Source: DAOUMU01 sp034409055 (GTDB taxonomy: Bacteria; Chloroflexota; Anaerolineae; 4572-78; J111). From it: DNA of 11,949 nt. Position numbers and translations under genes: made by a program. The DNA lies in assembly GCA_034409055.1 (NCBI GenBank), contig DAOUMU010000435.1:1-11949 (forward strand), written 5' to 3'. Below are positions 7,884-11,949 of this stretch, in pieces. Position 1 is the first letter of the stretch. Every line of letters starts with the position of its first letter. The notes below the pieces were generated by a model. The model did not search any database. It had not been told where the DNA came from and saw nothing but the letters and a program-made list of their open reading frames with translations.

Positions 7884-7916
7884 TGTTTGGCCTTAATTTA
7901 CAGCAAAAAGCGAGTT

Positions 7917-8061
7917 TCAGTAGATCCAAATTCTTGGAGGTTACAAGACCTGACAGGTTTCCAGGGCCACTTTTTTGGGCCAAAACAGTTGATAATCAAA
8001 GCAACTTTGGCGGTTATGTCACTGTGTAAAACCTGTCAGGTCTAAAAATTGGATCTACTGA
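7917..8061. repeat. MITE-like element with nested inverted repeats
   Basis: Two nested pairs of arms bound about 145 bp. The outer arms TCAGTAGATCCAA (from 7917) and TTGGATCTACTGA (to 8061) match exactly over 13 bp. The inner arms AGACCTGACAGGTTT (7946-7960) and AAACCTGTCAGGTCT (8029-8043) match over 15 of 15 bp. The inner arm is itself almost palindromic (ACCTGACAGGT). There is no coding capacity, and no clear target-site duplication was seen. The structure fits a small non-autonomous mobile element or an extragenic repeat family. Confidence 0.6.
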
Positions 8062-8180
8062 GTTTATTGAGCATAAATGTTATAGATGAGAGAAGCGCCA
8101 TCCACGAAGTCTAATTTGAGTTTGGCTCAAATAATTCTGAGCGTCTATATAGATATCTGAAACCTAACCTAACTGATGCA

Positions 8181-8235
8181 ACCAGTGTAACCATATTATC
8201 AAATTGACTTCAATAAAGGAAGGTATTACACTGGT
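8181..8235 (+). promoter_or_regulatory. Promoter and 10-bp inverted-repeat operator of the XRE-NB-ARC gene
   Basis: ACCAGTGTAA (8181-8190) and TTACACTGGT (8226-8235) are perfect inverted copies 35 bp apart. Between and into them lies a plausible sigma-70 promoter: TTGACT (8204-8209), a 17-nt spacer and TACACT (8227-8232). The -10 therefore overlaps the right arm. Because the next gene encodes an XRE-type HTH protein, autoregulation through this repeat is a reasonable inference. Confidence 0.5.
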
Positions 8236-8241
8236 AAAAAA

Positions 8242-9672
8242 TTGGTACAGAATAATCTCATCATTATGACCCATAAAGATTTGAAATCGTTTGGCAAAAC
8301 GCTGCGCCAACTCAGAAAAACTGCGGGTTTATATCAGGACGAACTGGTAGAAAAATTAAGCCTGCTTCATACCAGAACCGATCCTGAAACGGATTTACGG
8401 CTGGATGGCAACCGTATTTCAAAGTGGGAACGAGCCTTCAAAAGTAAAGATGGCCGAGAATGGAAACCCAAACGGCGGCATGTCCTCTACTTAATTGAAG
8501 TTTTTGTCGATCAACTGACGATAGAAACGGCGCAAGCCTGGGCCTTGCAAGCCGGATACAGGTTAGACCAGGGAGATTTGCAAAGTATTTTCCAGGCTCA
8601 AGCAACCCCAATCTCAGCGCTTGTGCCCCCCAAGCCTGATCTTGAGACAAGTCTAAAACGGTTGGATATTTTCCCGGATCAACGTCTTTTTGGCATTAAA
8701 CAGCAACGGGAGCAGCTCGGTCTTGTGCTTGAACAAAATGAAGCACCCTGGCTGATTGCTATTGACGGCATTGGAGGTATTGGCAAAACGTCGCTGGCCA
8801 ATGTTGTAGCCCGTGAGATAATGCCGACCGGCCGGTTTGACGATGTGGCCTGGATCAGCGCCAAACAAGAAGAGTTTCAGCTCAGTACAGGGCTTCAACA
8901 AACAAACAAACCAGTTCTTGACGCTGACACCTTAACCGACAGTTTACTTGAGCAACTTGACGATAGAATCCCCCTTACCCACTCCCCGGAAGAAAAGCTG
9001 GTTATTCTGACCCGCATATTAAAACAATCCCCCCACTTGATTATCATCGACAACCTGGAGACAGTGGCCGATTACCAGGCCCTGCTGCCTCTACTGAGTA
9101 AATTAGCCAATCCAAGCAAAGTTCTACTGACCAGCCGGTATAGCTTGCACGCCTACCCAGAGTTCTTTTGCCTGAGCTTAAAAGGGCTTAATAAGGCCGA
9201 TACCCTGACCTTTCTCAAACATGAAGCCGAGATACGAGGCATGTCGGAATTGGCAAAAAACACGCCTGATATCGTGTTGGAAAGCATCTATGATGTGGTT
9301 GGAGGAAATCCACTGGCGCTCAAGCTCGTTGTTGGGCAAATTCGGGTTTTGCCCTTATCGGAAGTGCTTGACAGCCTCAAACAAGCGCGAGGCAAAAAAG
9401 TGGATGACATGTACACCTACATCTATTGGCAAGCCTGGCAAACCCTATCCCCCACCAGCCGAGAGGTCTTGCTAACAATGCCCCTGGCTCAAGGAGGTGA
9501 CTTTACACAATTGACCACTTTAAGTGAACATGCAACGGATGAGTTAAACCAGGCCCTGGAGCAACTGGTCCAGCTATCCCTGGTTGAAGTCAGGGGTGAT
9601 ATTGAGCAACGCCGATACCACATTCACCGCTTGACCGAAACTTTTCTGCTCACCGAGGTTGCCAAATGGTAA
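8242..9672 (+). CDS. XRE-HTH / NB-ARC STAND ATPase
   Basis: The frame is 476 residues from a TTG at 8242. The predicted promoter's -10 ends only 9 nt upstream, so ATG at 8266 (residue 9) is the likelier start; neither has a good RBS. An N-terminal XRE-type HTH (about 14-107) includes GNRISKWER (57-64). The NB-ARC ATPase (about 145-395) shows Walker A GIGGIGKTS (176-184), Walker B LIIIDNLE (266-273), the sensor-like LLTSR (295-299) and GGNPLAL (354-360). A winged-helix part follows, with the MHD-like YHIHRLTETFL (459-469). STAND proteins are ATP-dependent switches that oligomerise on sensing a ligand. Here the N-terminal module is DNA-binding rather than an effector enzyme, so a transcription regulator is likely. 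Sensor repeats are absent and are supplied by the overlapping downstream TPR gene. Confidence 0.85.
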   Translation: MVQNNLIIMTHKDLKSFGKTLRQLRKTAGLYQDELVEKLSLLHTRTDPETDLRLDGNRISKWERAFKSKDGREWKPKRRHVLYLIEVFVDQLTIETAQAWALQAGYRLDQGDLQSIFQAQATPISALVPPKPDLETSLKRLDIFPDQRLFGIKQQREQLGLVLEQNEAPWLIAIDGIGGIGKTSLANVVAREIMPTGRFDDVAWISAKQEEFQLSTGLQQTNKPVLDADTLTDSLLEQLDDRIPLTHSPEEKLVILTRILKQSPHLIIIDNLETVADYQALLPLLSKLANPSKVLLTSRYSLHAYPEFFCLSLKGLNKADTLTFLKHEAEIRGMSELAKNTPDIVLESIYDVVGGNPLALKLVVGQIRVLPLSEVLDSLKQARGKKVDDMYTYIYWQAWQTLSPTSREVLLTMPLAQGGDFTQLTTLSEHATDELNQALEQLVQLSLVEVRGDIEQRRYHIHRLTETFLLTEVAKW

Positions 9673-10184
9673 CAACTACTTTGATTGAGGCCCAAGATTA
9701 CAGCAGCTTTTTTCGTCATCGGGTCGTGCTCAATTTACATTATTGGCAGGAGTATGTTACGGATCAAACATCAGATGTTGTGGCTTTAGATCAGGAACGA
9801 GATCGGATTATAAAAGCTATTTCATTTGCCCTGGAGCTTGACGAAGCCTGGCCTGCTGTCCACAAATTAATCACGACTTTCTCACGCTATATGGAAAGAC
9901 GCGGGCATTGGGAAACGTGGCATAGGATTTTGACTCGATCTACTGAGATTACTCATCGAGTTAAAGATGTCGCGGCTGAAGTCGAGGTATCCGTGTTGTT
10001 GGCCCGGCTATTGAATCGACAGAGCCGTTTGAAGGAGACAATTGCTTACTACCGTCGGGTGATTCGCTTGAGTCGTCAAATTGGAGATCTCTATAACGAA
10101 GCACGTGCCTCTACCAACCTGGGATATCTTTTCATTGAGCAAGAATTTGGTATCGAGCAGAAGTATTGTGCTGCCATGCTCTGA
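9666..10184 (+). CDS. TPR-repeat protein, C-terminally frameshifted
   Basis: This 172-residue helical protein starts at an ATG that overlaps the NB-ARC stop by 7 nt (ATGGTAA), in the -1 frame relative to it. Residues about 30-100 look like the helical segment that follows NB-ARC modules. From about 103, TPR-like repeats are seen (LLARLLNRQSRLKETIAYY, then ARASTNLGYLF). It probably serves as the sensor half of the upstream STAND ATPase, made by termination-reinitiation or as a split product. The last residues (from about 161) read out of phase: the next frame continues a good TPR (see 10151-10252), so a single-base deletion near 10146-10152 has most likely truncated the product. A sequencing or assembly error is the alternative. 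Confidence 0.65.
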   Translation: MVTTTLIEAQDYSSFFRHRVVLNLHYWQEYVTDQTSDVVALDQERDRIIKAISFALELDEAWPAVHKLITTFSRYMERRGHWETWHRILTRSTEITHRVKDVAAEVEVSVLLARLLNRQSRLKETIAYYRRVIRLSRQIGDLYNEARASTNLGYLFIEQEFGIEQKYCAAML

Positions 10185-10252
10185 ATCTTTTTGAGCAAAT
10201 TGATAGCAATCATGGTCGGGCACATACCGAAAACCACCTGGGATATCTGTAA
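10151..10252 (+). pseudogene. Out-of-frame TPR remnant of the preceding gene
   Basis: In the frame displaced from the TPR gene, 33 codons starting YRAEVLCCHALNLFEQID and ending NHLGYL then TAA form the expected next TPR and the start of another. They join smoothly to the preceding EQEF. One missing base, for example a G in the GG at 10149-10150, would restore the frame. Even restored, the protein would stop at 10252, still with few TPR units. The sensor domain is therefore short, or was also cut at this end. Confidence 0.65.
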
Positions 10253-10279
10253 AAATGCCTACCGTTTAAAATAAAAAAA

Positions 10280-10350
10280 GCGGGTAAGGGGATTCGAACC
10301 CCTGACATCAACCTTGGGAAGGTTGCGTTCTACCACTGAACTATACCCGC
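10280..10350 (-). tRNA. tRNA-Gly, anticodon CCC
   Basis: The 71-nt minus-strand sequence folds as a complete cloverleaf. The 7-bp acceptor GCGGGTA/TACCCGC is perfect. The D stem is GTTC/GAAC. The anticodon stem is CAACC/GGTTG with loop TTCCCAA, so the anticodon is CCC and reads GGG. The T stem is AGGGG/CCCCT with loop TTCGAAT. No CCA is encoded. A run of seven T follows immediately at the 3' end (10273-10279) and probably terminates transcription. The 3' end faces the truncated TPR gene. Confidence 0.95.
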
Positions 10351-10415
10351 ATCATCAACTAAATTATAAAACCGAGACGGCAGATTGTCAAACTCGTATC
10401 CCGGTGTCATGTATC

Positions 10416-10468
10416 AAGTGTCAGGTATGAGAGAGAACATAATCCTTAACACCTGACCCCTGACACTT
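10416..10468. repeat. Imperfect inverted repeat
   Basis: AAGTGTCAGGT (10416-10426) faces ACCTGAC (10451-10457) and CTGACACTT (10460-10468). A few extra bases in the right half break the symmetry. It looks like a degraded extragenic hairpin between the tRNA and the next repeat. No gene lies here. Confidence 0.4.
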
Positions 10469-10472
10469 AGGC

Positions 10473-10609
10473 AGTTCCGAAAAAATAATTGTCCCAACTC
10501 CGTGAAACGTGAAGCGTGAAACGTGATGTTTTTACGCCATAAGCCCTCACGTTTCACGTTTTACGCTTCACGCTGCCGAAAGTTTTGGGATGATTTAAAT
10601 TTCGGAACT
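10473..10609. repeat. Long hairpin element, possible MITE or terminator
   Basis: The outer arms AGTTCCGAAA (10473-10482) and TTTCGGAACT (10600-10609) match exactly. Inner arms at 10501-10526 and 10547-10572 match at 23 of 26 positions around a 20-nt loop. Each inner arm is built of repeated CGTGAAACGTGA-like units. A further TCCCAA/TTGGGA pair lies between the two. The element ends 3 nt beyond the hydrolase stop (10613) and could terminate that minus-strand gene. The nested terminal arms also suit a MITE. No target duplication is evident. Confidence 0.55.
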
Positions 10610-10612
10610 TCC

Positions 10613-11632
10613 TTACCCCTGGCTTTCCAAAATCGTCAGTATCACCTCATTCACCCAATACCGGAAAGGAAAGAGGTCGATAAAGCCAACGTGTCCGCCG
10701 TAAGCTTGAATATGAACTTGGAGATAAGGGGACAGATCGCGAAAGGCGTAAAAATCCGCCACGGGTACCACCGGGTCGTCGGCAGCCGTCATCACGGTCA
10801 CGGGACTGCAAAGGGTGGTCATCATTTCGGGCGTGACGGCGTAGCTGTCAAAATAGGCTCTCGCATTCGGGTGAGGACTGTAACGGACAAAAGCCTCGGT
10901 CATAGCCAGGCAGGTCCGGGCGGCCAGCATGTCCGAAAAATCGTACAGAGGGGGGAAGGCGGCCTTTTTCCGGCGCATCGATTTGCGCCACTTGTGCCGA
11001 AAATAGGCCAGGTACACTAAAGGGCCGGTGTCCAGGGCCAGGGTCGAGTGGTAGGGATTTAAAGGAGGGCAAATAGCAACGGTATGAGCCAGGTTGGGCA
11101 GCGGCGTTTGGCTGTGCCGCCAGGCCAGGCGCAGGGCAAAGTTACCGCCCAGGGAGGTGCCGACGATGTGTAAAGGGCGGTCCCGTTCCAGTTCAGCGAT
11201 ACGCTGCGTGGCGGCAAATGCTTCAGCCAACAGGTCACCGCGAAACAGACCGGGGTTGAGGTGATGGGTGTCGCCGTGATCGCGGAAGTTGAGGCGAAAG
11301 ATCGAATAACCGCGTTGGTAGAGATACTCGCCCGTGGTGATGACGTAGCTGGCGTTAGCGTGCCCCAACCAACCGTGCAACAATAGTACCAATCCTTTCC
11401 CCTGTCCTTTGGGTTGGGGTGAGTAGTACCCCTGCAAGCGCACCCCCTCCCCCACCTCCAGAATCATCTCCCGGACCACCTGGTGCAGTCTTGTCTCCTG
11501 ACGGCGGTACAGGCTGGAAACGATCGTTTGAAAATGAGGGTTGCGGGCCAGGGGATGGGGTCGGAAGTTAAGGTCAGAGCCGGTTGTGACTTGTTTTTCA
11601 CTATCCCGTCTATAGGCCATCGAATTATTCAT
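10613..11632 (-). CDS. YheT-like alpha/beta-fold hydrolase
   Basis: This 339-residue protein has the layout of the YheT/EMB8 branch of alpha/beta hydrolases, close to the usual length. NPHFQTI (31-37) is the family's N-terminal signature, HGWLG (86-90) forms the oxyanion region, and GTSLGGN (158-164) holds the nucleophile S160. AADDPVVP (283-290) supplies the acid (D285 or D286) and YGGHVGF (311-317) the catalytic H314. All catalytic residues are intact. The physiological substrate is not established; carboxylester hydrolysis is expected from the family. It is cytoplasmic, with no signal peptide. The start at 11632 has only a weak purine-rich RBS, and M5 (11620) is possible. Its base composition is visibly more GC-rich than that of the genes before the tRNA. 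Confidence 0.88.
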   Translation of the reverse strand: MNNSMAYRRDSEKQVTTGSDLNFRPHPLARNPHFQTIVSSLYRRQETRLHQVVREMILEVGEGVRLQGYYSPQPKGQGKGLVLLLHGWLGHANASYVITTGEYLYQRGYSIFRLNFRDHGDTHHLNPGLFRGDLLAEAFAATQRIAELERDRPLHIVGTSLGGNFALRLAWRHSQTPLPNLAHTVAICPPLNPYHSTLALDTGPLVYLAYFRHKWRKSMRRKKAAFPPLYDFSDMLAARTCLAMTEAFVRYSPHPNARAYFDSYAVTPEMMTTLCSPVTVMTAADDPVVPVADFYAFRDLSPYLQVHIQAYGGHVGFIDLFPFRYWVNEVILTILESQG

Positions 11633-11949
11633 TGGGCTTCTTTATTTCTTTCAAATTATGAGTAGCCGAGGCATCCCCATGCCTCGGCGGGCCAGGCATC
11701 CCCATGCCTCGGCGGGCCAGGCACCCCCATGCCTCGGCGGGCCAGGCATCCCCATGCCTCGGCGGGCCAGGCATAGAGAGACCCTACCTACCAGAGATGC
11801 TTCGTGTTAAGCCATAGATTATACCTTGACAAGGTCACATTTAAAATTTGGACACGGATTTTTCTTTTATTTTTTAACTAATCCGTGTAAATATTCAGTG
11901 AACCCGCTTCTAATAGGTACGGAGTCGAGGCTTCAGCCGGTCCAAACGA
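11633..11949. other. Non-coding region upstream of the hydrolase
   Basis: No credible gene is seen. It contains the tandem 25-bp repeats (11670-11774) and a 9-bp inverted repeat, ACACGGATT (11852-11860) with AATCCGTGT (11880-11888), around a T-rich loop. The end of the window (about 11920-11940) has a GAGGCTTCAGCC-like stretch, possibly the start of another extragenic repeat. Any hydrolase promoter must lie here or within the repeats, but none is clear. Confidence 0.5.
11670..11774. repeat. Tandem 25-bp GC-rich repeat, four copies and a fragment
   Basis: The unit begins GGCATCCCCATGCCTCGG and is 25 bp long. Copies lie at 11670-11694, 11695-11719, 11720-11744 (one T to C change) and 11745-11769, with a 5-bp fifth fragment. 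Each unit holds the self-complementary core AGGCAT-CCCC-ATGCCT, and the first has a 9-bp stem (CCGAGGCAT/ATGCCTCGG). There are no spacers, so this is not CRISPR. It lies 38 bp upstream of the hydrolase start and could form successive stem-loops in its leader. Confidence 0.85.

Larger units (their letters stand above)
7884..8241. other. Divergent intergenic region
   Basis: This non-coding gap lies between the STAS gene (minus) and the XRE-NB-ARC gene (plus). It holds the MITE-like element at 7917-8061 and a perfect 7-bp hairpin, ATTTGAG (8114-8120) with CTCAAAT (8126-8132). It also holds the candidate promoter and operator at 8181-8235. No credible small ORF was seen. Confidence 0.6.

Noticed and set aside
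10848..11072. Minus-strand 74-residue frame and the long plus-strand frame at 10523-11020
   Set aside because: Both are shadows of the alpha/beta hydrolase gene, whose catalytic motifs are intact.
11670..11774. CRISPR array
   Set aside because: The repeats are directly adjacent with no unique spacers and no cas genes are present.
11826..11854. Plus-strand promoter with TTGACA at 11826-11831
   Set aside because: No -10 lies at a workable distance; the AT-rich TAAAAT is only 10 nt away.

Overview
The window looks like chromosomal DNA of a Chloroflexota bacterium, most likely an Anaerolineae-type metagenome genome. The pointers are a lipoprotein with a long Thr/Pro linker, an XRE-NB-ARC regulator followed by a separate TPR gene, short inverted-repeat families between genes, and large composite conflict/signalling proteins. 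No marker gene is present, so the assignment is inference.

Layout. Bases 1-137 hold short hairpins. From 138 to 7883 every credible gene is on the minus strand. In transcription order these are a STAS-domain anti-anti-sigma-like protein (7883-7536), a 255-bp gap, a small excisionase/MerR-type HTH protein (7280-7068), a 1272-residue multidomain protein (7108-3290), a 884-residue lipoprotein (3260-606) and a small putative membrane protein (515-138). The HTH and 1272-residue genes overlap by 41 nt, and the lipoprotein gene follows after 29 nt with a strong Shine-Dalgarno, so these three look like one operon. The 1272-residue protein joins, in order, a TIR domain, an aminoglycoside-phosphotransferase-like kinase with an inserted beta-rich segment, a Gly-rich linker, a metal-dependent HD domain, an Fn3-like segment and TPR-like helices. 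The lipoprotein carries a TIKI/TraB-like domain with two G-x-x-H motifs, plus an unassigned C-terminal domain.

The gap 7884-8241 contains a 145-bp MITE-like inverted-repeat element and a plausible promoter whose -10 lies in one arm of a 10-bp inverted repeat. On the plus strand follow an XRE-NB-ARC STAND ATPase (8242-9672) and an overlapping TPR gene (9666-10184). The TPR gene is broken by an apparent one-base deletion; its remnant runs to 10252, just before a minus-strand tRNA-Gly(CCC) (10280-10350). Bases 10351-10612 hold two inverted-repeat structures. A YheT-like alpha/beta hydrolase (11632-10613, minus) looks like an ordinary chromosomal gene and is visibly more GC-rich. Behind its start lie four tandem 25-bp repeats.

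How the genes may work together (inference): the HTH-TIR-lipoprotein operon looks like a conflict or stress-signalling system. A cytoplasmic protein combines a possible NAD-processing TIR domain with kinase and phosphohydrolase modules, and a surface-anchored TIKI-like lipoprotein is co-expressed with it. The adjacent STAND ATPase and STAS protein add further signalling proteins. I do not know a described system with exactly this composition; this is the candidate novel system of the window.
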